Below, piece by piece: positions 1 through 7,909 of a stretch of DNA of 16,829 nucleotides (position 1 is its first letter; the number at the start of each line of letters is the position of its first letter). The translations under genes were made by a program, and so were the position numbers. Under the pieces are notes generated by a model that saw only the letters and a list, made by a program, of their open reading frames with translations, was not told where the DNA came from and searched no databases. Origin of the DNA: an uncultured Pseudomonadota bacterium (lineage in GTDB: Bacteria > Pseudomonadota > Gammaproteobacteria > Burkholderiales > Methylophilaceae); contig CAIOPD010000036.1 of NCBI GenBank assembly GCA_903860085.1, positions 1 to 16,829 of the forward strand. The letters run 5' to 3'.

Positions 1-75
1 ATTAAGTCAGCAACAGGCATTGGAATTGGAACATTATCAGGAATTCTCTTGGGCATAAATGTACCTATAAACTAA
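1..75 (+). CDS. Possible 3' end of a plus-strand gene cut by the window edge
   Basis: Frame 1 is open from the first base to a TAA at 73-75 and encodes 24 residues ending in GINVPIN. The peptide is glycine- and leucine/isoleucine-rich, as in a membrane segment. It would converge on radA, which is a plausible layout. The piece is too short to assign to a family, and a chance open frame cannot be excluded. An AT-rich palindrome (7-nt arms around one T, 72-86) overlaps the stop codon. Confidence 0.3.
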   Translation: MKSATGIGIGTLSGILLGINVPIN

Positions 76-130
76 TTATTAATTAGTATAATTAATGTTT
101 AATGGGTACGCAACAGTTATTATATATGAA

Positions 131-1501
131 CTAAAGGTCTCGCACTTTGGCTAAAGCTTGCTCTAAGCGCTCAACACCAATCACTTCTATGCCGGCAATT
201 CGCTGCTTAGGTACATTCGCTTTAGGCACAATGGCTTTGGTGAAACCTAGTTTAGCCGCCTCTTTTAGGCGCTCTTGGCCACGCTGCACGGGACGTACTT
301 CACCAGCCAAACCAACCTCACCAAATACTATAAGTTTATTGTCTAATGGATTGTTTTTTAATGAAGAAACGATAGAGAGTAATACCGCCAAATCCACCGC
401 CGGCTCGCTAATTCTGACCCCACCTACTGCGTTAATAAACACATCTTGATCAAAGCATGCAACACCCGCATGGCGATGCAATACCGCTAATAACATGGCC
501 AAACGGTTTTGCTCCAAGCCTACACATAGTCGTTTAGGATTAGGTGCATGCGCTTCATCCACCAGTGCCTGAATTTCAATCAATAGCGGGCGTGTGCCTT
601 CCATGGTCACAGTAATGCAAGAACCTGCCACCTGCTCACTATGATGCGATAGAAATAAAGCTGAGGGATTGGTCACTTCACGCAAGCCTTTTTCGGTCAT
701 GGCAAATACACCAAGCTCATTCACCGCACCGAAGCGATTTTTAAAGGCGCGGATCAACCTAAAGCTTGAGTTTTGATCCCCTTCAAAGTAAAGCACGGTA
801 TCCACAATGTGCTCAAGCACACGGGGGCCAGCGATAGCGCCGTCTTTAGTGACATGGCCGACTAAGATGACCGAAATACCCGCTTGCTTGGCCAATCGCG
901 TCAACTGTGCCGAGCATTCGCGCACCTGCGCCACAGAGCCTGGCGCAGACTGCAGGGCTTCCGAATACACCGTTTGTATGGAATCAATCACTGCAATGTC
1001 AGGCTTATGCACTTGCAAGATGCTAATAATTTTTTCTAGATTAATTTCAGCCAATAGTGAAATCTGACTGGCATCTAAGCCTAACCGCTTAGCACGCATC
1101 GCAATTTGCTGTGGCGATTCTTCACCGCTCACGTAAATCGCTTTGCGCGCATTGCCTATATGGCAAAGGGTTTGTAATAATAAAGTGGATTTACCAATAC
1201 CAGGATCACCACCAATAAGCACTACTCCGCCAGGTACTAACCCGCCACCCAACACTCGATCAAACTCACTCACACCCGTCGGTTGGCGTGGCACTTCTGC
1301 CGCTTCAATTTCCGATAATTTTTGCAAGCCAGCCGTTTCCGCCAATGGTGCATATCGACTCGCAATGGCACTGGTACTAGCGGTTTCGGCAATGCCTTCT
1401 ACCAGAGTATTCCAAGCCAAACAGCTGGGGCATTGGCCTTGCCATTTAGGCTCGGCACCACCGCATTCAGTACAAGTGTAAATGGTTTTAGCTTTTGCCA
1501 T
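131..1501 (-). CDS. radA: DNA repair protein RadA (Sms), RecA-like ATPase
   Basis: RadA is a RecA-like ATPase/helicase that promotes branch migration and processing of recombination intermediates. The 456-residue protein has the full family layout. An N-terminal C4 zinc finger uses C10, C13, C24 and C27. The Walker A motif GGDPGIGKS lies at about 97-105, and the RadA signature KNRFG lies in the middle. A C-terminal Lon-protease-like domain has no obvious proteolytic role. The start at 1501 was chosen because MAKAKTIYTC is the usual RadA N-terminus; the frame is open further upstream, but only inside alr. The ATG overlaps the alr stop codon by one base (TAATG), which implies translational coupling. 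It is the last gene of dnaB-alr-radA. Length and motifs are normal. Confidence 0.97.
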   Translation of the reverse strand: MAKAKTIYTCTECGGAEPKWQGQCPSCLAWNTLVEGIAETASTSAIASRYAPLAETAGLQKLSEIEAAEVPRQPTGVSEFDRVLGGGLVPGGVVLIGGDPGIGKSTLLLQTLCHIGNARKAIYVSGEESPQQIAMRAKRLGLDASQISLLAEINLEKIISILQVHKPDIAVIDSIQTVYSEALQSAPGSVAQVRECSAQLTRLAKQAGISVILVGHVTKDGAIAGPRVLEHIVDTVLYFEGDQNSSFRLIRAFKNRFGAVNELGVFAMTEKGLREVTNPSALFLSHHSEQVAGSCITVTMEGTRPLLIEIQALVDEAHAPNPKRLCVGLEQNRLAMLLAVLHRHAGVACFDQDVFINAVGGVRISEPAVDLAVLLSIVSSLKNNPLDNKLIVFGEVGLAGEVRPVQRGQERLKEAAKLGFTKAIVPKANVPKQRIAGIEVIGVERLEQALAKVRDL

Positions 1502-2568
1502 TAGGCGACTGCCTGCATAGGGACACGTGGAGCCAGTGCGCATAGTAATTCATAGCCTACGGTGCCTGAAGCTTCAGCAACTTTATCTACAGACACTTGC
1601 TGACCCCACAACTCAACAGGACTGCCAATCTGCGCTTGTGGCATATCAGTCAGATCAACATAGAGCATATCCATCGAAACACGGCCAATGGTTTGCGTGA
1701 TTACACCGTTTACAGCAATTGGTGTGCCGTTAGGGGCATGTCGCGGATAGCCGTCGGCATAACCACAAGCGACAATACCGACACGCGTGGTTTTACTAGC
1801 GGTGAATAGATGACCATAACCGACGCTCTCACCAGCTGATAGAGTTTGGATGCTAATAATCTCGCTACCCAAAGTCATCACCGACTTTAAATTAAAAGTA
1901 GCGGCATCTGTATCAGTCACAGGCGATGCACCATAAAGCATAATGCCTGGGCGCACCCAATCAGCATGTGTTTGTGGATAACGCAATATCGAAGCTGAGT
2001 TAGCGAGTGATAGTGGTTGCTGTAAGCCCTGCGTAGTTTTTTGAAATAACGTCAAAGCTTGAGTGACACCCAATGTTTCGTCTGCGGTAGCAAAATGCGT
2101 CATTAAAGTCGTACCACTCACATTGCGACATGCCTGCAGGCGCGAAAATACTGGCAGATACTGCGCTGGCGTAAATCCCAAGCGATTCATACCGCTATTC
2201 ATTTTAAGATGTACGTGGATTGGCTGCTTCAGTTGCGCTTTTTCTAGCATCAGCAACTGCGGCTCACTATGAACCACTAGATCAATGCCAAAGCTCGCTG
2301 CAATAGGCAACTCTTGGCGAGAGAATAGGCCCTCTAATAGTAATATATTTTGCGTAAATCCAGCTTCGCGTAAATCAATCGCCTCATCGAGCCCAAGCAC
2401 TGCAAAGCCATCCGCATCGTTAAGCCCATGCGCAGCATTGGTTAAACCATGGCCATAGGCGTTGGCTTTAACGACAGCCATGATTTTAGACTGTGGTGCA
2501 TGCTGTTTGACCACGTTGAGATTGTGCTGAAACGCACTGTGGGAAATGGTGGCCTGTATTGGTCGCAT
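1501..2568 (-). CDS. alr: Alanine racemase, PLP-dependent
   Basis: Converts L-alanine to D-alanine for peptidoglycan precursors in the cytoplasm. The protein has 355 residues, a normal length. An N-terminal TIM barrel carries the PLP lysine K34 in VVKANAYGHG. A C-terminal beta domain carries the second catalytic base, Y251, in ESVGYGHLF. The segment SMDMLYVDLTD is also typical of the family. It lies 29 bases after dnaB and overlaps radA by one base, so the three genes are probably co-transcribed. The ribosome binding site is weak. Whether it is the biosynthetic or a catabolic isozyme cannot be told from sequence, but the housekeeping neighbourhood favours the biosynthetic one. Confidence 0.96.
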   Translation of the reverse strand: MRPIQATISHSAFQHNLNVVKQHAPQSKIMAVVKANAYGHGLTNAAHGLNDADGFAVLGLDEAIDLREAGFTQNILLLEGLFSRQELPIAASFGIDLVVHSEPQLLMLEKAQLKQPIHVHLKMNSGMNRLGFTPAQYLPVFSRLQACRNVSGTTLMTHFATADETLGVTQALTLFQKTTQGLQQPLSLANSASILRYPQTHADWVRPGIMLYGASPVTDTDAATFNLKSVMTLGSEIISIQTLSAGESVGYGHLFTASKTTRVGIVACGYADGYPRHAPNGTPIAVNGVITQTIGRVSMDMLYVDLTDMPQAQIGSPVELWGQQVSVDKVAEASGTVGYELLCALAPRVPMQAVA

Positions 2569-2597
2569 TGGAAGATTTCTAAATAACAGTCTAGCGA

Positions 2598-3980
2598 TTA
2601 ATAACTATCAGCCATATGGCCACTACCTGCATAATTTTCGAAGCGGGTATGTTGACCCATAAAGGTCAAGCGTACACGCCCAATTGGGCCATTACGTTGT
2701 TTGGCGATAATAATCTCAGCGGTGCCTTTATCAATACTGTCTGGGTTATACACCTCATCACGGTAGATAAATAAAATCACATCGGCATCTTGCTCAATCG
2801 CACCCGACTCTCGTAAGTCACTCATCACTGGACGCTTGTCTGGGCGCTGTTCCACGCTTCGATTGAGCTGTGATAATGCCACTACTGGCACATCGAGCTC
2901 TTTAGCCAAGGCTTTAAGCGAACGTGATATTTCAGAAATCTCAGTAGCGCGATTCTCACCTTGACGCCCGGCGGGTGCCGACATCAATTGCAAGTAATCG
3001 ACCACAATCAGGCCTAACTTGCCACATTGGCGGTGTAAGCGCCTGGCTCTGGCACGCACATCAAAACTGCTTAAACCTGCCCCTTCATCAATAAAGATTG
3101 GGGCTTCATTGAGCTTGCCTAGTGCAGTCGTGAGCTTCTCCCAATCCTCATCTTCCAGCTTACCTGTACGCATACGATGTTGATCTAGACGTCCAACCGA
3201 GCCTATCATCCTCATGGCTAATTGCGTTGACGCCATTTCCATCGAGAATACAGCGACAGGCAGACCGCTATCCAATGCCACGTTTTCAGCCATGTTGAGT
3301 GAAAATGCTGTTTTACCCATCGATGGACGACCTGCCACAATAATAAGATCACCGCCCTGCATGCCCGAAGTCATTGAATCCAAATCGGCAAAGCCAGTAG
3401 GAATGCCAGTCACATCGGATGGATTGTCACGTGAAAACAACTGATCAATACGGTCAGCCACTTGCGGCAATAAAACTTTGATATCCACAAAACCTTGCGT
3501 ACTTCTTTTACCGCCTTCGGCAATTTGGAAAATTTTAGCTTCCGCTTCATCTAGCAATTGCTGGGCATCGCGACCGTTGGGTGCATATGCACTTTCGGCA
3601 ATACCTGAACCCACCACGACCAATTGGCGCATGACTGCGCGCTCATGCACAATTTCCGCATAGCGACGAATGTTTGCTGCTGTAGGCGTGCTTTGCGCTA
3701 AAGCGCCTAAATAAGCAATGCCACCGATACCAGAAAGCTCTGCAGTATTCTCTAGTGACTCTGCAACAGTCACAATGTCAGCCGGCTTATTATGCTCAAT
3801 CAGCTTGGCAATGTGCTGAAAAATCAGCTTATGATCGTGACGATAAAAGTCTTTTGCGGTCAGTATATCGGCGACTTTATCGAGCGCTTCATTTTCAAGT
3901 AGCAAGCCCCCAATGACTGATTGCTCAGCCTCTACAGAGTGAGGGGGGATTTTTAGTGCATCTAATTGTTGGTCGGTCAT
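2598..3980 (-). CDS. dnaB: Replicative DNA helicase DnaB
   Basis: Hexameric 5'-3' helicase that unwinds DNA at the replication fork and recruits DnaG primase. The protein has 460 residues from the chosen start. The N-terminal primase-interacting domain begins IPPHSVEAEQSVIGG. A linker leads to the RecA-like motor with Walker A GRPSMGKT at 217-224 and the Walker B region LIVVDYLQLM. No intein is present. The start at 3980 matches the usual N-terminus. An in-frame ATG at 4019 would add 13 residues unlike the family. A good -10 box lies only 6 bases before the chosen ATG, so the transcript may be leaderless. The L9 operon terminator lies just upstream, which separates dnaB from the ribosomal genes. 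Confidence 0.97.
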   Translation of the reverse strand: MTDQQLDALKIPPHSVEAEQSVIGGLLLENEALDKVADILTAKDFYRHDHKLIFQHIAKLIEHNKPADIVTVAESLENTAELSGIGGIAYLGALAQSTPTAANIRRYAEIVHERAVMRQLVVVGSGIAESAYAPNGRDAQQLLDEAEAKIFQIAEGGKRSTQGFVDIKVLLPQVADRIDQLFSRDNPSDVTGIPTGFADLDSMTSGMQGGDLIIVAGRPSMGKTAFSLNMAENVALDSGLPVAVFSMEMASTQLAMRMIGSVGRLDQHRMRTGKLEDEDWEKLTTALGKLNEAPIFIDEGAGLSSFDVRARARRLHRQCGKLGLIVVDYLQLMSAPAGRQGENRATEISEISRSLKALAKELDVPVVALSQLNRSVEQRPDKRPVMSDLRESGAIEQDADVILFIYRDEVYNPDSIDKGTAEIIIAKQRNGPIGRVRLTFMGQHTRFENYAGSGHMADSY

Positions 3981-3986
3981 TCCACG

Positions 3987-4014
3987 ATTATACTGAATAA
4001 CCGCACTATCCAAA
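3987..4014 (-). promoter_or_regulatory. Candidate dnaB promoter
   Basis: A perfect TATAAT lies at 3987-3992 on the minus strand. A weak -35 (TTTGGA, 4009-4014) is 16 bases upstream. The site sits between the rplI terminator and the dnaB ATG, where a promoter is needed. Only six bases separate the -10 from the ATG, so transcription would begin at or next to the start codon. Confidence 0.4.
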
Positions 4015-4029
4015 GGCATCGCACCAAAT

Positions 4030-4057
4030 AAAAAAGGCTACCGAAGCAGCCTTTTTT
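4030..4057 (-). terminator. Intrinsic terminator of the rpsF-priB-rpsR-rplI operon
   Basis: On the minus strand the hairpin is an A6-GGCTGC arm, a TTCG tetraloop, then GTAGCC-T6, giving about 12 pairs with one G-T wobble. The flanking A and T tracts make it able to work in both directions. It lies about 50 bases beyond the rplI stop codon. Confidence 0.9.
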
Positions 4058-4072
4058 AATATTAAAACAACG

Positions 4073-4097
4073 AATATCGCCACATGGCGACGATATT
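4073..4097 (-). other. Second hairpin directly after rplI
   Basis: Arms AATATCGCC (4073-4081) and GGCG...ATATT (4086-4097) pair with a three-base bulge around the loop ACAT. It has no T tract of its own. It may protect the 3' end of the operon transcript or be a processing site; the role is inferred only. Confidence 0.4.
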
Positions 4098-4105
4098 GTT
4101 AGTTC

Positions 4106-4555
4106 TTAAGCTTCACCAACCACTGTCACTGTAATATCAACAACAACATCGTGATGTAAAGCTACAGTTACTGTATGGTCACCGATAGTTTTCAGTGGAC
4201 CTGTAGGCAAACGTACTAAGGCTTTAGTCACTTCAAAACCTTGTGCATTTAATGCATCAGCAATATCACCGTTAGTCACTGAACCGAATAAACGGCCATC
4301 AACACCAGCTTTTTGCGACACAGTTACTACAAATGAAGCCAACTTTTCACCGCGTGCTTGCGCAGCAGCTAAGATTGCAACTTGTTGTTTTTCTAACTCT
4401 ACACGGCGTGTTGCAATTTCAGCCTTATTCGCTTCAGTAGCGCGTTTAGCTTTGCCTTGTGGAATTAAAAAGTTACGGCCGTAACCATCTTTAACTTTAA
4501 CAATGTCACCTAAACTACCTAGGTTACCCACTTTTTCTAATAAAATAATTTGCAT
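4106..4555 (-). CDS. rplI: 50S ribosomal protein L9
   Basis: L9 binds 23S rRNA near the L1 stalk and influences translational fidelity. The 149-residue length is normal. The N-terminal rRNA-binding domain begins MQIILLEKVGNLGSLGDIV with the conserved GYGRNFLIPQGKA segment. A long connecting helix (about residues 40-75) leads to the C-terminal RNA-binding domain. A strong GGAGG Shine-Dalgarno lies 5-6 bases before the ATG. It is the last gene of the operon, 12 bases after rpsR, and is followed by the terminator at 4030-4057. Confidence 0.98.
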   Translation of the reverse strand: MQIILLEKVGNLGSLGDIVKVKDGYGRNFLIPQGKAKRATEANKAEIATRRVELEKQQVAILAAAQARGEKLASFVVTVSQKAGVDGRLFGSVTNGDIADALNAQGFEVTKALVRLPTGPLKTIGDHTVTVALHHDVVVDITVTVVGEA

Positions 4556-4567
4556 GGTAGCCTCCGA

Positions 4568-4798
4568 TTATTGGTGTTTGTCAGTGAATGGAAGCAAAGC
4601 TAAGAAACGTGCGCGTTTAACCGCAGACGTTAATTGACGTTGATAACGTGCTTTAGTGCCCGTCATACGTGCAGGAATGATCTTTGCATTTTCTGAAATA
4701 AAATCTTTAAGCAAATCTACATCTTTGTAGTCTACTTCTTTAATGCCTTCTGCTGAAAAACGGCAGTAACGGCGGCGTTTGTACATTTCTCTTGCCAT
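4568..4798 (-). CDS. rpsR: 30S ribosomal protein S18
   Basis: S18 binds the platform of the 30S subunit as a heterodimer with S6, encoded two genes upstream. The 76-residue product has the S18 core IKEVDYKDVDLLKDFI and the basic C-terminal stretch GTKARYQRQLTSAVKRARF. The N-terminal RRRYCRF contains one cysteine. An AGGAG Shine-Dalgarno precedes the ATG at good spacing. It is placed between priB and rplI with short gaps, as expected for this operon. Confidence 0.98.
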   Translation of the reverse strand: MAREMYKRRRYCRFSAEGIKEVDYKDVDLLKDFISENAKIIPARMTGTKARYQRQLTSAVKRARFLALLPFTDKHQ

Positions 4799-4807
4799 CT
4801 TGAACTC

Positions 4808-5092
4808 CTAAATATTCTCTATATGGTTAATGTGCATGACCAATTGTGTGCTTTTAAGGCTGCGCTTAGCTAAAAAGCCAGTCGCTAAAATGTGAGTGCC
4901 TAGTTTCAAGCCTTTTAATGCTAGGTCACCTAAGGTAACCGCATTTATTTCACATTCCACCTTACGCTTCATGCCCGCCTCTACTTGCTCGGAAACATGT
5001 CGCAATACAACACTTAACAACGGTATGCCCGCTGGCGTGTAACGAAGTGGCTCAATTTGCACAACTTCCGCTTTCAGCACCAGTGTATTCAC
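4808..5092 (-). CDS. priB: Primosomal replication protein N (PriB)
   Basis: PriB is a small OB-fold single-stranded-DNA-binding protein of the PriA-dependent replication restart primosome. The 94-residue product has the SSB-like segments NTLVLKAEVV, YTPAGIPLLSVVLRH and KVECEINAVTLGD. The start is GTG, eight bases after the rpsF stop, with no clear Shine-Dalgarno, so it is probably translated by coupling to rpsF. PriB between S6 and S18 is the standard beta/gammaproteobacterial arrangement. It co-occurs in the window with dnaB, whose loading it helps during restart. Confidence 0.93.
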   Translation of the reverse strand: MNTLVLKAEVVQIEPLRYTPAGIPLLSVVLRHVSEQVEAGMKRKVECEINAVTLGDLALKGLKLGTHILATGFLAKRSLKSTQLVMHINHIENI

Positions 5093-5100
5093 TTTATTAC

Positions 5101-5493
5101 TTAAGCTGCTGCAACCTCAGGCGCCGCTGACGGTGCCACTGGAGCGCCATCTCTACCCAATACTGATCTAGATTTCTCTTCTTTCATCATTGGAGATGGT
5201 TCTGTTACTGCAGTTTTTGTAGCCATCATTAAATGACGCAATACAGCATCATTAAATTTAAAGCCATGCTCAAGTTCAGCCAATACTTCTAGGCCACACT
5301 CAATATTCATTAACACATAGTGTGCTTTATGGATTTTTTTGATTGGGTAAGCAAGTTGACGACGACCCCAGTCTTCTAAGCGATGCACTGCACCACCGCT
5401 GGCTGTAATCACTGCGCGATAACGCTCAATCATTGCAGGTACTTGTTCACTTTGGTCCGGATGGACGATAAACACTAGTTCATAATGTCTCAT
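5101..5493 (-). CDS. rpsF: 30S ribosomal protein S6
   Basis: S6 binds the central domain of 16S rRNA together with S18. The 130-residue product starts MRHYELVFIVHPDQSEQVPAM and contains the family segments RLEDWGRRQLAYPIKKIHKAHYVLM and FKFNDAVLRHLMM. The C-terminal 25-30 residues are low-complexity, rich in Ala, Pro, Ser and Glu, and presumably disordered. Such acidic tails in other species can be glutamylated. An AAGGAG Shine-Dalgarno lies at normal distance. It is the first gene of the operon, driven by the promoter at 5621-5649. Confidence 0.98.
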   Translation of the reverse strand: MRHYELVFIVHPDQSEQVPAMIERYRAVITASGGAVHRLEDWGRRQLAYPIKKIHKAHYVLMNIECGLEVLAELEHGFKFNDAVLRHLMMATKTAVTEPSPMMKEEKSRSVLGRDGAPVAPSAAPEVAAA

Positions 5494-5614
5494 TAGTACT
5501 CCTTTTGGATTAAAGCCACCTACAAAATGTACAACTAAAATCAGTTGAACATCACAATACGTTGTAGTGTGACAAGGTTAAATTTTAATTCACTTGATAA
5601 CGCTATCAAGCAAG
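5494..5614 (-). promoter_or_regulatory. Structured 5' leader of the rpsF operon
   Basis: About 120 bases separate the predicted transcription start from the rpsF ATG. Three hairpins can be drawn. CTTGATA/TATCAAG with a 4-base loop is perfect (5593-5610, at the very 5' end). TCACA/TGTGA lies at 5552-5572 and CAACT/AGTTG at 5532-5547. Leaders of rpsF operons in other bacteria can bind the S6-S18 dimer and repress translation. I could not recognise that consensus here, so autogenous control is a hypothesis. Confidence 0.45.
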
Positions 5615-5620
5615 CGCGCG

Positions 5621-5649
5621 ATTATAGACATATGTGGTAGTTTAATCAA
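5621..5649 (-). promoter_or_regulatory. Sigma-70 promoter of the rpsF operon
   Basis: -35 TTGATT (5644-5649) and -10 TATAAT (5621-5626) are separated by exactly 17 bases on the minus strand. A GC-rich discriminator (CGCGCG) follows the -10, typical of stringently controlled ribosomal promoters. It lies between the uvrB stop and rpsF. Confidence 0.85.
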
Positions 5650-5689
5650 TCGTTTTTAATAGCAGCGCTCATTGATGGCTGAGACCAAA

Positions 5690-7735
5690 CTAAACTAAAT
5701 CTGGCATTTCCGCACCAAAGAACTTAATTCTAAGGGCTTTAAGTTGATCTCTATATTCACCGGCTTTTTCAAATTCTAGGTTTTTAGCACTATCGTGCAT
5801 GGCTTTTTCTAAGCGCTTCATCTCTTTGGCAATTTGCTTTTCGCTTAAAGATTCATAACTAGCCTGCTCTTGAAGCACCTTGCGTTCACGGAGCGCTTCA
5901 TCTTTGTCGTAAACACCATCAATAATATCTTTAATGCGCTTAGTCACACCCTTGGGCACAATGCCGTTAGCCTCATTGAAGGCCATTTGCACGTTGCGCC
6001 TGCGCTCAGTCTCATCCATGGCCGCTTTCATACTGCGCGTGATTTTATTGGCGTAAAAAATCACTTTACCGTTAATGTTACGTGCGGCACGACCTGAGGT
6101 TTGTATCAAGGAACGCTCCGAACGCAAGAAGCCTTCTTTATCAGCATCTAGGACTGCCACTAAGGAAACTTCCGGAATATCCAAGCCTTCACGCAGTAAA
6201 TTAATACCAACGAGCACGTCAAACTCACCTAAACGTAAATCACGAATAATCTCTACCCGCTCGACGGTGTCAATATCGCTATGCAAATAGCGCACTTTAA
6301 CGCCATGCTCACTTAGGTAGTCTGTCAGATCCTCAGACATACGCTTGGTCAGCGTGGTCGCTAGCACGCGCTCACCCACAGCAACGCGTAACTTAATCTC
6401 TCCCAATAAGTCATCTACCTGCGTATCCGCAGGCTTTACTTCGATAGGTGGGTCTATTAATCCAGTTGGTCGTGCAATCATTTCTACGACCTGCTGCTGA
6501 TGATTAGCTTCGTACTCAGATGGCGTCGCTGAAACAAACACACATTGGCGCATAATATGCTCAAACTCTTCAAACTTGAGCGGACGATTATCTAAAGCTG
6601 ATGGCAAACGCCATCCATAATCCACCAAATTCTCTTTACGGGAACGATCACCTTTATACATCGCCCCTACTTGCGGAACGGTTACGTGGCTTTCATCAAT
6701 AATCATCAACGCATTGTCAGGTAGATAATCAATCAAAGTGGGCGGCGGATCGCCTGGGTTGCGTCCAGACAAATGCCTTGAATAGTTTTCAATACCCTTA
6801 CAAAAGCCAATCTCATTAAGCATTTCCAAATCAAATCTCGTGCGCTGTTCTATGCGTGCAGCTTCAACTAACTTACCCGTTTTAATGTAAAAATCAACAC
6901 GGTCTTTAAGCTCGTGTTTAATCTTCTCCATCGCACGAATAGTCGTTTCACGTGGCGTTACATAATGACTAGATGGGTACACTGTATAACGTGGGATTTT
7001 ATTAAATACTTGGCCGGTAAGGGGGTCAAATAAGGTGATTGATTCAACTTCATCGTCAAACATAGAGATGCGAACGGCAGTCTCATTATTTTCAGCAGGG
7101 AATACATCAATGACATCGCCACGCACTCTGAACGTGCCTCGTGAAAAATCAAATTCATTTCGATCATATTGCATGCCCACTAATCGAGCAATCATGTCGC
7201 GATGAGCGATTTTTTCACCCTGCTGTACGTGTAAAACCATGCCGTGATAATCCACCGGATCACCGATACCGTATATAGCCGACACTGTTGCTACAATAAT
7301 ACTGTCTTCACGCTCTAATAAAGCCTTGGTCGCAGACAAGCGCATCTGTTCAATATGCTCGTTAATACTAGAGTCTTTTTCGATAAACAAATCGCGAGAA
7401 GGGACATAAGCTTCGGGCTGATAGTAATCGTAATAACTCACAAAATACTCAACGGAATTGTTGGGAAAAAACTCACGGAATTCACTATATAATTGAGCGG
7501 CAAGCGTTTTATTGGGCGCCATCACAATCGCTGGACGTCCAGTACGCGCAATCACATTGGCCATGGTAAAGGTTTTGCCAGATCCAGTCACACCGAGTAA
7601 TGTTTGAAACTTTAGACCGTCATTGATGCCTTGTGTAAGTTTATCAATCGCTTGCGGTTGGTCACCGGCTGGTGCGAAGGGCTGATGAAGCTGATACTTA
7701 CTATTTGGAAAAGTGACAAACACATTGTTCTTCAT
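5690..7735 (-). CDS. uvrB: Excinuclease ABC subunit B
   Basis: UvrB is the damage-verification helicase-like subunit of nucleotide excision repair; it is loaded by UvrA and recruits UvrC. The protein has 681 residues from the chosen start. Walker A GVTGSGKT is at 48-55. The DNA-inserting beta-hairpin has the tyrosines of YYDYYQPEAY at 101-110. DESH (Walker B) is at 347-350. Helicase motifs V and VI follow (REGLDIPEVSLV, QTSGRAARN). The C-terminal UVR domain that contacts UvrC is present. The start at 7735 (ATG) was preferred over an in-frame TTG at 7774 because the family begins close to the FAPAGDQPQAI segment. Neither start has a good Shine-Dalgarno. I saw no CTGT-N8-ACAG LexA box upstream. 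Confidence 0.97.
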   Translation of the reverse strand: MKNNVFVTFPNSKYQLHQPFAPAGDQPQAIDKLTQGINDGLKFQTLLGVTGSGKTFTMANVIARTGRPAIVMAPNKTLAAQLYSEFREFFPNNSVEYFVSYYDYYQPEAYVPSRDLFIEKDSSINEHIEQMRLSATKALLEREDSIIVATVSAIYGIGDPVDYHGMVLHVQQGEKIAHRDMIARLVGMQYDRNEFDFSRGTFRVRGDVIDVFPAENNETAVRISMFDDEVESITLFDPLTGQVFNKIPRYTVYPSSHYVTPRETTIRAMEKIKHELKDRVDFYIKTGKLVEAARIEQRTRFDLEMLNEIGFCKGIENYSRHLSGRNPGDPPPTLIDYLPDNALMIIDESHVTVPQVGAMYKGDRSRKENLVDYGWRLPSALDNRPLKFEEFEHIMRQCVFVSATPSEYEANHQQQVVEMIARPTGLIDPPIEVKPADTQVDDLLGEIKLRVAVGERVLATTLTKRMSEDLTDYLSEHGVKVRYLHSDIDTVERVEIIRDLRLGEFDVLVGINLLREGLDIPEVSLVAVLDADKEGFLRSERSLIQTSGRAARNINGKVIFYANKITRSMKAAMDETERRRNVQMAFNEANGIVPKGVTKRIKDIIDGVYDKDEALRERKVLQEQASYESLSEKQIAKEMKRLEKAMHDSAKNLEFEKAGEYRDQLKALRIKFFGAEMPDLV

Positions 7736-7821
7736 GGAAAATTTAACCACTAATTTTAACAGACAAGTAGACAAGCACGCTCAAGAAATAGTGCCGAGAA
7801 CTTTGCGCAAATATTTGAGTC

Positions 7822-7871
7822 ATGAGTAAAACGCGTTGTGAATCAAACTTCGATTAAACAGCGTTACTCAT
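7822..7871. repeat. Imperfect inverted repeat in the uvrB/protease divergent region
   Basis: ATGAGTAAAACGC (7822-7834) and GCGTTACTCAT (7861-7871) are inverted copies apart from two extra A residues. They lie in the 174-base region between divergent uvrB and the protease gene. It could be an operator or chance; no clear promoter could be fixed for either gene. Confidence 0.3.
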
Positions 7872-7909
7872 AACAATAACTAGCCATAAGCGACACCATA
7901 AGGATTTTT

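Noticed and set aside
1502..1543. Longer radA start 14 codons upstream
   Set aside because: The added residues lie inside alr and do not resemble RadA; the ATG at 1501 is placed for coupling and gives the usual N-terminus.
7736..7774. TTG start giving UvrB 13 extra residues
   Set aside because: The added segment is not family-like and has no ribosome binding site; ATG at 7735 is preferred.
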